This document shows positions 31,120 through 40,430 of a DNA stretch of 47,873 nucleotides, in pieces. Origin of the DNA: Bacillota bacterium (lineage in GTDB: Bacteria > Bacillota > Sulfobacillia > RBS10-35 > JAJYVN01); assembly GCA_021803205.1 (NCBI GenBank), contig JAJZMB010000023.1:1-47873 (forward strand), read 5' to 3'. Positions within the stretch are counted from its first letter, which is position 1. Every line of letters begins with the position of its first letter. The notes under the pieces were generated by a model. That model was not told the origin of the DNA, did not search any database, and was given only the letters and a program-made list of their open reading frames with translations. A program made the position numbers and the translations under genes.

Positions 31120-33141
31120 ATGTCGGACAGCCGCCGGGGGCCGGCGGCGGCAAGGGTGACACGATTGCCGAGGGAGAGTTCCTCTTCGGGAGCGCACGCG
31201 GGACAGACGGACGAGAGCCCAGCCCCGGTTTCGGAGGCGGAGGCTTCCGTTCCGGGATCCACGGCTGCGGGGCTCCCGCGGCGCGGTCGCCGGCGGTCTC
31301 CGGCGGCGACCGCGCCGGCCGTCGAGCTGGTGCCCCTTCTACCCCTGCGCACGGCCGTTGTCTTGCCGGGGGAGCAGGCGGTCCTGCCGGTCGGGCGTGG
31401 CCCGTCGGTTGCGGCAGTGCGCATGGCGCAGGGGCGGGACGGACGGCTGCTCCTGTGCCCGCAGCGCGATCCGGAGTGCGAGCGCCCAGCCGCGAGCGAC
31501 CTGGAGGACGTTGGCACCGTAGCCCGGCTGGTCGAGGTCGAGCCGGAGGGGGCAGGGCTGCGCGTGGCCGTCGTCGGCCTCGGCCGGGCACGCTGGATCG
31601 CCCCGGTGGAGCAAGTTGGCCCCGACCTGCCGCTCCAAGGCGTGCTCACGGAGCCGGAGCGTCCGGAATGTGACGGTGGCGAGTTGGTGGAGGCGGCCCG
31701 GTGGCTCTGGCAGCAGGTGCGGACGGTCCCAGAGTTCCGCTCGGCCCAGGCGCCGGAGGCGGCTGGCCTGCCGCCGCTCCAACGGCCGGGGGCGTTGGCT
31801 GACGTGCTTGGGGCCCGGTTCCTGCAGCGGAGGCAGGACCGCCTGGAGTTGTTGCGCGCCTTTGACAGCACCGCCCGCCTGCAGGTCTTGCACCGGCTGG
31901 TCCTGCCGTCCCTGCCGCGGCCGGCGGCCGATCCGGATCTGGCCCGGCGCACGCTGCGGCAGATGCAGGAGGAACAACGTCGCTACGTCCTCCGCGAGCA
32001 GCTCAAGACCATCCGGCGCGAACTGGGTGAGGACCAGGACGCGGAGGTCGAGCGCTGGCGCCAAAGGCTGCAGGCCGAGCACCTGCCGCCGGCCGCCCTT
32101 GAGGCTGGGCTCCGCGAGGCGGCGCGGATGGAGCGCATGCCCCCCATGTCGGCTGAGGCGGCGATCGCCCGCTCGTACCTGGAATGGCTCGCGGAACTGC
32201 CGTGGGCGCGCCGGAGCACGGAGCGCGCCGATCTGGCGGCGGCCCGCCGCCTTCTCGATGCGCAGCACCACGGCCTGGAGGGTGTGAAGGAGCGGATCCT
32301 GGAGTATCTGGCGGTCCACATCCTGCACCAGATGCGGCTCGGGGCAGCGGCGAAGGGGCCGGAGGCCGGGGTCGACGGCGCAGCGGCAGCCGGCCCGCCC
32401 GGAGGCCCCGGGACGGCCCTCTGCCTGGCAGGACCGCCGGGGACGGGGAAGACCTCGCTCGCCCGCTCGATGGCGGAGGCCCTGGGGCGGCCGTTTGTGC
32501 GGGTGGCGCTGGGCGGCGTGCGGGACGAGGCGGAGATCCGCGGGCACCGCCGCACATACGTGGGGGCTCTCCCCGGGCGTATCCTCGCCGGCATCCGCCG
32601 CGCCGGCGCGTGCAACCCGGTGATGCTGCTAGACGAGATCGACAAACTCGGCGACGACGGGCGGGGGGACCCCGCCGCGGCGCTCCTGGAGGTACTGGAT
32701 CCCGAGCAGCAGGCGGTGTTCAGCGACCACTACCTGGATGTGCCTTTCGACCTGTCCCAGGTGATGTTCATGGCCACCGCCAACGACCTCGGTGCCCTGC
32801 CGGCGGCGCTGCGCGACCGGCTGGAGGTCGTTGTGCTGCCGCCGTACACCGAGGAGGAGAAGGTGGCGATCGCACTGCATCACCTCCTCCCCAGGCAGAT
32901 CGCGCTCCACGCCTTGCCGCTCGGTGTCCTTTCCGTCACGGACGCCGCGGTACGCGCCCTTGTCCGCGGCTACACGAGCGAGGCGGGTGTGCGTTCGTTG
33001 GACCGGCAGCTCGCCGCGCTGTGCCGCAAGGCTGCCCGCCAGGTGCTGGCCGACCCGGCAGCGCGGATGCACGTCACGGCGAACAACCTCGGGCGATGGC
33101 TCGGCCGGCCGTCAGGCGGCGATCTGGAGGGGGATGCGTAG
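31120..33141 (+). CDS. Lon-like AAA+ ATPase lacking the protease domain
   Basis: The LonA N-terminal substrate domain (VELVPLLPLRTAVVLPGE onward), the coiled-coil part and the AAA+ module are all present: Walker A GPPGTGKT at about 438-445, Walker B MLLDEIDKLG, sensor ATANDL and arginine-finger region LRDRLEVVVLP, then the alpha lid ending TANNLGRWLGRP. The stop comes ten residues later. A full Lon would continue for about 190 residues with the S16 peptidase and its Ser-Lys dyad; nothing like that is in the next kilobase in any frame. The result is an unfoldase-like protein of about 673 residues. The start is uncertain: the frame is open to 30847, the first 65 residues from the ATG at 31120 are low-complexity, and no strong ribosome binding site is seen. 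It may be natural or a truncation. Confidence 0.82.
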   Translation: MSDSRRGPAAARVTRLPRESSSSGAHAGQTDESPAPVSEAEASVPGSTAAGLPRRGRRRSPAATAPAVELVPLLPLRTAVVLPGEQAVLPVGRGPSVAAVRMAQGRDGRLLLCPQRDPECERPAASDLEDVGTVARLVEVEPEGAGLRVAVVGLGRARWIAPVEQVGPDLPLQGVLTEPERPECDGGELVEAARWLWQQVRTVPEFRSAQAPEAAGLPPLQRPGALADVLGARFLQRRQDRLELLRAFDSTARLQVLHRLVLPSLPRPAADPDLARRTLRQMQEEQRRYVLREQLKTIRRELGEDQDAEVERWRQRLQAEHLPPAALEAGLREAARMERMPPMSAEAAIARSYLEWLAELPWARRSTERADLAAARRLLDAQHHGLEGVKERILEYLAVHILHQMRLGAAAKGPEAGVDGAAAAGPPGGPGTALCLAGPPGTGKTSLARSMAEALGRPFVRVALGGVRDEAEIRGHRRTYVGALPGRILAGIRRAGACNPVMLLDEIDKLGDDGRGDPAAALLEVLDPEQQAVFSDHYLDVPFDLSQVMFMATANDLGALPAALRDRLEVVVLPPYTEEEKVAIALHHLLPRQIALHALPLGVLSVTDAAVRALVRGYTSEAGVRSLDRQLAALCRKAARQVLADPAARMHVTANNLGRWLGRPSGGDLEGDA

Positions 33142-33896
33142 CAGCGACGGGGGGGCCCGCCTCTTCTCCGGTCTGCCCAACCCCGCGCTGTGCCGCCGGT
33201 GACCAACCGCCCGCGCCCCAGGGGCTTCGACGGTGCCTCGGGCCGGCGGCCGCGACCCCGCAGGTGGCGCGGATGCAGGACGCGCTGACCCGCTCTGGAC
33301 AGGAATCCGGCGCGTGGCGGCAACGGCGGAGCGGCACCGGACGTGTCGTGTGTGCCCTGGGAGCCTTCGTCCCGGGTCGTCCGGCCGGCGTTGCCGTCTG
33401 CGCGGGTCCTTCGCCGCGCAGGCCACGCCCGATCCCGCGGCCTGCGCCCGCTCCACCGCCGGCACCACTGCGAACTCCTCGGGTGACCCGGCACCGGAGG
33501 GTGCCGGCCCGTCGCGGGGGGCGGAGACCGAGCTGGATGGCCCGATCGACATCTTCGACGTGATCACGTTCGGCCGGACCGATCACATCGGCGAAATCCT
33601 CCCGCGGGATCCGGCGGCGCTGGAGCGGCCCCTCGCCCGATACGCGCCAGCGCGGGCGGAACCCTCTCGCCGGCTGGACCCCACGGACACGCCGATCGCG
33701 TTTGCGGTCGCCGCCGGTGCCGACCGCCGCCATGTAGCCCGGCCGCGCGGCTGTCTGGCGTTGCTCCGGATCCAAGACGAGCAGATCGCACTCGACCTCG
33801 GCAAAGTCCAAGCGGGATTCCTCCACGTCCCTCGGGGCAGGGTCGGGGCCGCGGGGTGCGGATGCCGACGGAAGCACGCCGGGGGCGGTCCCCCTA
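33142..33896. other. 755-base gap after the Lon-like gene
   Basis: A forward frame (about 33530-33850) has high GC at third positions and a readable stretch (DIFDVITFGRTDHIGEIL, later IQDEQIALDLGKVQAGF), but no start or family is evident and minus-strand frames are also open. Lon protease-domain motifs are absent. It may be a gene remnant. Confidence 0.3.
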
Positions 33897-34568
33897 TCAT
33901 GAATACAGTCGCTTCAGCCGTTCCAGATCGAACGGCTCGGCCCGGCAGGCGTTGAAGATGCGCTGCTCGCGCTCGGCGACCCTGGCGACGGCTTCGTCCA
34001 TCCGCGGCGCGATCTCCTCGGGGATGGTGGTGACGCCGTGCTTGTCCCCGTGCAGCAGGTCGCCCGAGGAGACCTCCAGCCCGGCGACGGCAACCGTGCC
34101 GCCGAAGTCCACCAGATGCACATAGGCGTGCGACACCAGCAGACAGGAGGCGAAGAAGTGGAAGTCCAGGGCATACACCTCGTCGACGTCGCGCACCCCG
34201 CCGTTGGTCACCGCGCCGACGCAGCCCAGGGCCCGGTGGATGTTGGCCTGTACCTCGCCCCAGTACGAGCCGACCGGGGTGGGGTCGAGGTCCTGAATGA
34301 CGATCACGCGCGGGGCCGGGACGGTGAGCACGTAGTCCCAGAACTCGGCGCGCGAGGGCCCGCGCCGCCCGGTGTCCGGCTGGGCCGCGGAGATCGCGGC
34401 GGTCGCCGCGTAACCCACCATGGACGGAAGTTCTGGGTAGATGCAGCGGAGACCGGGGCCCATGAAGCCGCGGTTCCTGGGACGCACCTTGAACTCCTCG
34501 ATCGCGTTGCAGACGGTCGGCGTGCTGTGCGCCTTCAGCCGCTCCAGCACCTCGGGCGATAGAGGCAT
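33897..34568 (-). CDS. RraA-like / HMG-aldolase family protein
   Basis: A 223-residue member of the RraA/4-hydroxy-4-methyl-2-oxoglutarate aldolase fold (once annotated as menaquinone methyltransferase-like). The family core is [14 protein letters not shown], followed by the [13 protein letters not shown] segment whose Asp helps bind the divalent metal. Aldolase members cleave HMG or oxaloacetate to pyruvate; true RraA inhibits RNase E. The length, a little above RraA, and the N-terminal [11 protein letters not shown] favour the aldolase-type branch. The ATG at 34568 has AAGGAGG eight bases upstream. It is divergent from uvrB across an unusually AT-rich patch near 34680-34740. Confidence 0.85.
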   Translation of the reverse strand: MPLSPEVLERLKAHSTPTVCNAIEEFKVRPRNRGFMGPGLRCIYPELPSMVGYAATAAISAAQPDTGRRGPSRAEFWDYVLTVPAPRVIVIQDLDPTPVGSYWGEVQANIHRALGCVGAVTNGGVRDVDEVYALDFHFFASCLLVSHAYVHLVDFGGTVAVAGLEVSSGDLLHGDKHGVTTIPEEIAPRMDEAVARVAEREQRIFNACRAEPFDLERLKRLYS

Positions 34569-34827
34569 GCCAAAGTCCTCCTTCACGGCGGAGAGGGAAC
34601 GGATGCCGGATTCGCGGAGGCGTCTACTGGTCCTGTGTGCGGTGGCGGCTCGGCTGCCCCCGCCTTCGCCCTTGCGGCGATGCACTTATTACTGCTTATG
34701 CTTATGGGGATTCGCATTGACTTTTTTGAAGCCGTGCAGGCTTGCCATGAACAGTACGACCGGCCGGCGCGTGTGTCCTGCCGAAGCGGGCCCGGCGCGG
34801 TCCTGCCGGGGCGCCGCCCCTCGCGGG

Positions 34828-34856
34828 CCGACGCCCGCGCAGAGGTGGGCTATAAT
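34828..34856 (+). promoter_or_regulatory. Candidate uvrB promoter
   Basis: TATAAT at 34851-34856 is a perfect -10 box, which is rare in this GC-rich sequence. CCGACG at 34828-34833, 17 bases upstream, is a weak -35. The uvrB start lies 146 bases downstream. An AT-rich patch at 34680-34740 that includes TTGACT may contain promoters for either strand. No LexA box was seen. Confidence 0.45.
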
Positions 34857-35001
34857 GCGCGCAGGCGTGCGCCGGGATGCGCCGCGACGACGGTCGCGGC
34901 CTAAAGCGCTCCGGCCTCGCGTACCTGAGCTTGCGCCTCCGGATGCCCGCAGCCCGTGTCGCCGACGCCCAAATTCCTCTCAACAAGCGTGGTGCGCCAA
35001 C

Positions 35002-37110
35002 GTGGCAGACTTCCGCATGACCGCGCCGTTTGCGCCCTCGGGGCACCAGCCGCGCGCGATCGCCGACCTCACGGCCGCCTTCCGCCGCGGCGACCCGGCT
35101 GCGGTCCTGCTCGGCGTCACCGGGTCCGGCAAGACGGCGACCATGGCCTGGGTCATCGAGCAGTTGCAGCGCCCGACGTTGGTCATCGCTCACAACAAGA
35201 CGCTGGCGGCGCAGCTCGCCGGGGAGTTCCGCGAGTTCTTCCCCGACAACGCCGTCGAGTACTTCGTCAGCTACTACGACTACTACCAGCCCGAGGCTTA
35301 CATCGCCAGTAGCGACACCTACATCGAGAAGGACACGCTGCGCAACGAAGAGATCGACAAGCTGAGACACAGCGCGACCAGTTCCCTCTTTGAGCGCCGC
35401 GACGTGATCGTGGTGGCGTCGGTGTCCTGCATCTACGGTCTGGGCTCGCCCTCGGAGTACCGTGACCTGGTCTGCTCGCTGCGGGTGGGGCAGGAGTACC
35501 CGCGCCACCGCATCCTGCGCAAGCTTGTGGACATCCAATACAAGCGCAACGACGTGGAATTGTCCCGCGGCCACTTTCGCGTGCGCGGCGACGTCTTGGA
35601 GGTCTATCCGGCTGGCGCGACAGAGCGGGCCATTCGCGTGGAGCTCTTCGGGGACGAGATCACACGCCTTGCCGAGATCGACACGCTGACCGGCGAGGTG
35701 CTGGGTGAGCGGCAGCACGTGGCGATCTATCCCGCGACCCACTATGTGACGGGGCACGACAACCTGATGCGCGCGGCGGACGCGATCGAGGCGGAGCTGA
35801 ACGCGCGGCTGAAAGAGTTCCGTGCCGACGACCGGCTGCTGGAGGCGCAGCGGTTGGAGCAGCGGACGCGCTACGACCTGGAGATGATGCGCGAGGTCGG
35901 CTTCTGCAGCGGAATCGAGAACTACAGCCGCCACCTGACCGGGCGCGCGGCTGGGGAGCCGCCCTTCACGCTCCTCGACTTCTTCCCGCCCGACTTCCTC
36001 TGCATCATTGATGAGTCGCACCAGAGTGTGCCGCAGATCGGGGCGATGTATGAGGGCGACCGCTCGCGCAAGTCGGAACTGGTGAGGTACGGGTTCCGGC
36101 TGCCGTCCGCGCTGGACAACCGGCCACTGACCTTCGCGGAGTTCGAGGAGCGCATCGGCCAGACGATGTTCGTGTCGGCGACGCCGGCGCAGTACGAGTT
36201 GCGGCGGGCCGCTGGTAACGTGGCGGAATTGATCGTGCGGCCGACGGGGTTGCTCGATCCGGAGGTCGAGGTCAAGCCGACGCGAGGGCAGATCGACGAC
36301 CTGGTCGGGGAGATCCGCGCACGGGTGGCCAACAAGCAGCGGGTACTGGTGACCACGCTGACCAAGAAGATGGCGGAGCAGCTCACCGACTACCTGCGCG
36401 AAGTGGGCGTCGCGGTGCGCTACCTGCACTCCGAGGTCGACACGCTGGAGCGGATGCTGATCATCCGCGACCTGCGGCTTGGTGCCTTCGACGTGCTGGT
36501 GGGGATCAATCTGCTGCGCGAGGGCCTCGACCTGCCCGAGGTGAGCCTGGTGGCGATCCTGGATGCCGACAAGGAGGGGTTCCTCCGTTCCGAGCGCTCA
36601 CTGATCCAGACGATGGGGCGCGCCGCCCGGCACCTGGAGGGGCGGGTCATCCTCTATGCCGACCGGATGACCGATTCGATGAAGGCGGCCATCGGCGAGA
36701 CCGAGCGTCGGCGTGCGATCCAGGAGGCCTTCAACCGCGAGCACGGGATCACGCCGCGCAGTGTGCAGAAGGCCGTGCGCGACCTGATCGAGGCGACGCG
36801 TCCCGCCGGCGGGGACGGCAAGGGCGAGGCGGCCGAGCGGTCCGACGGGGTTTCCGATAAGGACCTGCCGGCGCTGATCCAGCGGCTGCGCAAGGAGATG
36901 AAGGAGGCCGCCAAGCAGCTCGACTTCGAGCGGGCCGCGGGGCTGCGGGACGCGGTGATCGAACTTGAGGCGCGTGCCCACGGAGGGCGCGCGCCATCCG
37001 GGGACACGCGCCAGACCGTGGGGAGCGCGCGGCAACGGTCCGACGGCACTGGGCGCACGGGCAAGGCGGAGGCGGCCGTGGGGGCGCGGAAGAACCGGCG
37101 GGCGCGGTAG
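35002..37110 (+). CDS. uvrB: Excinuclease ABC subunit B
   Basis: Damage-verifying helicase of nucleotide excision repair, working with UvrA and UvrC. The 702-residue product has the whole UvrB layout: Walker A GVTGSGKT at 38-45, the beta-hairpin region [25 protein letters not shown], the Walker B-type IDESHQS, helicase motif VI in [12 protein letters not shown], and a C-terminal UVR domain ([19 protein letters not shown]) that contacts UvrC. A charged Gly/Arg tail of about 50 residues follows. The GTG at 35002 gives the expected N-terminus; the ATG at 35017 is also possible, and neither has a strong ribosome binding site. uvrA, the usual neighbour in Gram-positive bacteria, is not downstream. 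Confidence 0.95.
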   Translation: MADFRMTAPFAPSGHQPRAIADLTAAFRRGDPAAVLLGVTGSGKTATMAWVIEQLQRPTLVIAHNKTLAAQLAGEFREFFPDNAVEYFVSYYDYYQPEAYIASSDTYIEKDTLRNEEIDKLRHSATSSLFERRDVIVVASVSCIYGLGSPSEYRDLVCSLRVGQEYPRHRILRKLVDIQYKRNDVELSRGHFRVRGDVLEVYPAGATERAIRVELFGDEITRLAEIDTLTGEVLGERQHVAIYPATHYVTGHDNLMRAADAIEAELNARLKEFRADDRLLEAQRLEQRTRYDLEMMREVGFCSGIENYSRHLTGRAAGEPPFTLLDFFPPDFLCIIDESHQSVPQIGAMYEGDRSRKSELVRYGFRLPSALDNRPLTFAEFEERIGQTMFVSATPAQYELRRAAGNVAELIVRPTGLLDPEVEVKPTRGQIDDLVGEIRARVANKQRVLVTTLTKKMAEQLTDYLREVGVAVRYLHSEVDTLERMLIIRDLRLGAFDVLVGINLLREGLDLPEVSLVAILDADKEGFLRSERSLIQTMGRAARHLEGRVILYADRMTDSMKAAIGETERRRAIQEAFNREHGITPRSVQKAVRDLIEATRPAGGDGKGEAAERSDGVSDKDLPALIQRLRKEMKEAAKQLDFERAAGLRDAVIELEARAHGGRAPSGDTRQTVGSARQRSDGTGRTGKAEAAVGARKNRRAR

Positions 37111-38359
37111 GGAGCGGCTGCGGACTGCGCGGCGCCACGACAGGAGCCGCGAAACGTGAAGCGCGCGGGGCCCGGAAGGCGGGTGCGCCGTGGTGGCCAC
37201 GTCCTCGGCTGACGGCGATTCTGCGGGGCGGCGTTCGCCGCGCGCACTGGCGCACATGACCAGAGATGATGAGCGGATCGTCGCACTATACGGCAATACC
37301 GGTTGCTTAGGGCCCGCACACACGGGCTCACGACCACATGTTGCGATGAGTGGATCCAACCGGCTACCAGGGATGGTGGGTCGTGCACCGACCGAGTGCG
37401 TATCCTAACGGCATTGCACTATACGGGCATACATACGCGTACGGTGAGACATCTTCCCTGACGAGCCTGGACGCATTAACATACTATCCCGAACTCCTCC
37501 AGGTGGCGGAACGACATCCGCACTCGTTGGCCGAGGCGCTCCGGTCCTGGCTTCTGACCAACTCCCAATTGGACCAACTGGCCAGCAGCCGGGTTGTCCG
37601 GACCTTTTTCGGCTTGCGCGAGTTGGCCCAAACCGGTGCCAGCGTGCCCGTGGCCGTTCGGCCCGGGCATACGCCGGGTTCGGGAAAGCGGGATCCAGGT
37701 CGCGTGAGAGCCGCCGGGTTCACCACCGCTCCCCTCCGCACCGGCAGGCGGATAGTCATGGATGCCCACCGCCGAAACGGGCCGAGGCCCGCCCGGTCCT
37801 CGGTGCCGTCATCCCCTCCATCCAGGAGAATACGCACGCTCTGCGTGAGGGGGGCGTCGTCCGCATCATCGCGCCCCGTACCCTGCGTGCGGAGGATGTG
37901 CAGCGGATCCACGCCCTGGTCGACCTATTGGTGGTCGAAGACGGTGCCTGAGACCAACGGTCCAGAGAACGGCTCACATTCCCACAATCTGCCACAGCCG
38001 TGTATCGTCTGCGCGTCCGCGTCTGTCCTGCACAACCGGCAGCTGACCGGGTTGAGGCAACGCACGCTCCGCCCGGCGCGGAGCCCGTGTCTGTCCGAAC
38101 AAGCGCCGGGCCAACGTCTACGGGCGTGGTGCGCACAGCCGGCGGACCAGCTGGAGATGGTCCGCGAAATACCGGCGGACAACGGAGGTGTCGCCGCCGA
38201 TCCTTCGAAATCTGGCAGACTGTTCCGGGTGCGCGGCGACCTGTGCACCAGATCCGTGCAGGCCGTCATGTGCACGATTGGGACGGATTCCCGTCACCGA
38301 GGGGCGTGCGCCCAGGCCCTTGCGGGTGCGGATGCGCGTCCAGGGGGAGGACTGCCGTT
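37111..38359 (+). other. 1.25 kb anomalous stretch with unidentified coding remnants
   Basis: Part of this stretch (37270-37500) is clearly less GC-rich than its surroundings. GCACTATACGG occurs at about 37284 and again near 37416. A forward frame from about 37350 reads DALTYYPELLQVAERHPHSL and on to RTFFGLRELAQTG before losing quality. A different forward frame ending at a TGA near 37951 reads VLGAVIPSIQENTHALREGG, then VVRIIAPRTLRAEDVQR, then LVDLLVVEDG. These look like parts of one or two decayed genes. I recognise no family. Nothing is supported from about 37980 to the uppP start. Confidence 0.4.
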
Positions 38360-39193
38360 TTGAGGCCCATTCTGCTCGCCGCCCTGGCCGGACTGGTGCA
38401 GGGCGTGGTCGAATGGCTACCCGTCAGCAGCAAGACCATGATCACGCTGATCTTCGCCGCCGGCGGCTACTCCTTCGGTGCAGCGTATGTCATGGGTCTC
38501 CTGGCCAACTTCGGCTCATTCTTCGCCGCCCTTTGGTTCTTCCGCCGCGATATCGCCTCGGCGCTCTGGGGCCTCCGCCATCCCCTCGCGCAGACCGACA
38601 ACGCCCGCCTGCTTCGCTTCATTGTCCTGGCGACGCTCGCCACCGGCGTTGTGGGGGTCCCCGTATACGCCGCAGTGAGCGGCGTCTTCTCCGCAACGAC
38701 CGGGACGGTGGCCATGGTGGTGATCGGTGCGCTCCTGCTCGTCACCAGCGGCGTGAACCTCTGGCGGGAACGCTTGGCGCGAGGCACGGGTGGCCGACCG
38801 GCGGGGGGGGTTCCCGGTCCGGTCGTCTCGCTCGTGGTCGGTGCCTGTCAGGGATTAGCGGCCTTCCCCGGCATCAGCCGCAGCGCCAGCACCGTGACAC
38901 CGTTGCTTTTGTCCGGCTTCGAAGCCGGCGCAGCACTGCGGCTGTCGTTCGTGCTCGACGTCGTCGCCCTGCTGGGCGCGGGGATCGTCCCCCTGGTCGT
39001 CGGCAGCGGCGGGCTCAAGGTGGTGGCGGGCATCGGCTGGGTACCGGTCGCCGTCATGCTCGTTGTATCGGCGGTTGTGAGCTTTCTGACTATCGGTGGT
39101 GTCCTGCGGCTGGCCGCCCGGCTGCGCAGTTGGGTCGTCACCCTGGCGATCGGGATCGTGACGATCGCGGCTGCCATCGTCCTGCCTCACTGA
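38360..39193 (+). CDS. uppP: Undecaprenyl-diphosphatase family protein (UppP/BacA-like), variant motif
   Basis: Integral membrane phosphatase family that recycles undecaprenyl diphosphate, the lipid carrier of wall synthesis. The 277-residue protein has about eight hydrophobic segments and the two family motifs: QGVVEWLPVSSKTM at 14-27 and FPGISRSAST. In typical UppP the first motif is LPVSSSGHL; here Lys-Thr-Met replaces Ser-Gly-His, so the conserved His is absent, while the Glu, the two serines and the Arg of the second motif remain. That variant resembles divergent archaeal-type members, so activity or substrate may differ. The TTG at 38360 with GGGGGAGG nine bases upstream is a strong start. 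It ends convergently with the macrodomain gene. Confidence 0.85.
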   Translation: MRPILLAALAGLVQGVVEWLPVSSKTMITLIFAAGGYSFGAAYVMGLLANFGSFFAALWFFRRDIASALWGLRHPLAQTDNARLLRFIVLATLATGVVGVPVYAAVSGVFSATTGTVAMVVIGALLLVTSGVNLWRERLARGTGGRPAGGVPGPVVSLVVGACQGLAAFPGISRSASTVTPLLLSGFEAGAALRLSFVLDVVALLGAGIVPLVVGSGGLKVVAGIGWVPVAVMLVVSAVVSFLTIGGVLRLAARLRSWVVTLAIGIVTIAAAIVLPH

Positions 39194-39293
39194 GGAGACG
39201 TATGGCCGCAGGAGTCCTCTCTTGCGAGGCAACTGTATCCATTCCCCTTGGGCCGCAAGGCTCCCCGGTTCCGCGCCCAAAACGACGCTGGCA

Positions 39294-39333
39294 GCGCCGC
39301 CCTGCCGACGGTGGGTGCGGCGGCGGGCGGCGC
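39294..39333. terminator. Hairpin between convergent uppP and macrodomain genes
   Basis: GCGCCGCCCTGCCG pairs with CGGCGGGCGGCGC, 13 pairs with one bulge, around a 13-base loop. No U-tract. Confidence 0.4.
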
Positions 39334-39366
39334 ACGGACGGACCGCACAGCACCGCAGCGGCGCTG

Positions 39367-39894
39367 TCACTCCATGGGAGAAGCGCGCGCCGGGCCGAAC
39401 ACCGACTCCACTGCCCGAACATCCGACGTGGGGAAGGCACAGATCAGGACCGCGTCCGGCGCATTCCCCGAGGCCCGCGCAGCCTCCAGGCCAAGGGCGA
39501 TGCGGCGGCAGGCCTCGGCGGCGGGCACGCCGGCGACGCCGGAACCGAGGATGGGCAGGGCCACGCTGCCGCAGCCGCGCTCCTTCGCCAGGCGGAGGGC
39601 GGCCGCGACTCCGTCCCTCAATTCCTCGGCGCTGGCCCGCCGCCCGCCGGCACGATAGTCGATGGTGGGAACGTGCAGGACGCAGCGAAAGGGCAGGTCT
39701 CCCGCCGTCGTGGCCACCGCAGCGCCGAGGGCGCAGTGGCCCACGGCGCGTGACGCCTGCTCGAACGCCGGACCGGCCGCGCGCGCGATGGCCGCCGCCA
39801 CCCCGCCGCCGTGGCGGAGTTCGGTGTTGGCGGCGTTGACAATGGCCTCGGCCGGCGCATCGAGTATACTTCCTGTGAAGACACGGACATCCAT
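39367..39894 (-). CDS. Macrodomain protein (ADP-ribose binding/hydrolase)
   Basis: A 175-residue single macrodomain, the fold that binds ADP-ribose and in many bacteria removes ADP-ribose or deacetylates O-acetyl-ADP-ribose. Conserved loops are IVNAANTELRHGGGVAAAI at 18-36, with the Asn-Ala-Ala-Asn and Gly-Gly-Gly elements, and the diphosphate loop PILGSGVAGVP. The ATG at 39894 (with an in-frame GTG just before it) lies nine bases after GAGGGGG. No ADP-ribosyltransferase partner gene is visible nearby. Confidence 0.9.
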   Translation of the reverse strand: MDVRVFTGSILDAPAEAIVNAANTELRHGGGVAAAIARAAGPAFEQASRAVGHCALGAAVATTAGDLPFRCVLHVPTIDYRAGGRRASAEELRDGVAAALRLAKERGCGSVALPILGSGVAGVPAAEACRRIALGLEAARASGNAPDAVLICAFPTSDVRAVESVFGPARASPME

Positions 39895-40430
39895 CACCGC
39901 TTTCCCCCTCGAAGAGGCTTGTGGCAGCGGATGCTGGGCCGGCCCCCCCCCCAGGCAGGCGGGACGGTCTTCAGGGTCGGGTGCCGGCTGGCGCGACAGA
40001 TCCGATGGAGGGCGGCGTGGCCCCCGCGTCCACCGGATCCTCGTGCGGGGCCGCGCCGCTGCAAGTGCTCGCATCCAACGCGATCTTCGGGACGTGGGCG
40101 GCGAAACTTCCCTGCAATCCTGTCATCCAGCAGCAACGCCCCCTTCGACGGCCTGTCCGCACAGGCCGTCGCCGCGGGCCGCTCAGCGCCGCCGGCGCGC
40201 CAACAGATACACCCGGGCCCGGACTCCCTTCGCGCGTCACGTCAGTGCTCCTCCGGCTGGCGGCGGCTGCCCAGACCCTGCGGCGGGGGAACTCCACGCA
40301 CGAGGGTTGAATCTGGCCGTCTTCCTGAGAAGCGGCCGCTGCCTCACCGGGAGGGGAAGCGGTCCAGTCGGCGGAAGCCCTTCGTCCAGTGCGGCAGACC
40401 GTGGGCCGGCGCGGCGGGGGGGGTGGAGGT
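39895..40430. other. 536-base divergent gap before the polymerase gene
   Basis: Contains a perfect 11-base hairpin with a four-base loop at 40146-40171 (CGACGGCCTGT arm). Short readable stretches occur in several frames, but none has a start, ribosome binding site or family match. The last 40 bases are a G-run that serves as the polymerase leader. Confidence 0.4.
40146..40171. other. Perfect 11-base hairpin
   Basis: CGACGGCCTGT, loop CCGC, then the exact complement. It lies mid-way in a divergent intergenic region, so it is not at a gene end. Confidence 0.5.

Noticed and set aside
33233..33955. Forward open frame after the Lon-like gene as the missing protease domain or a new gene
   Set aside because: No S16 motifs (Pro-rich entry, Ser-Lys dyad) appear, no start or ribosome site exists, and minus-strand frames are equally open.
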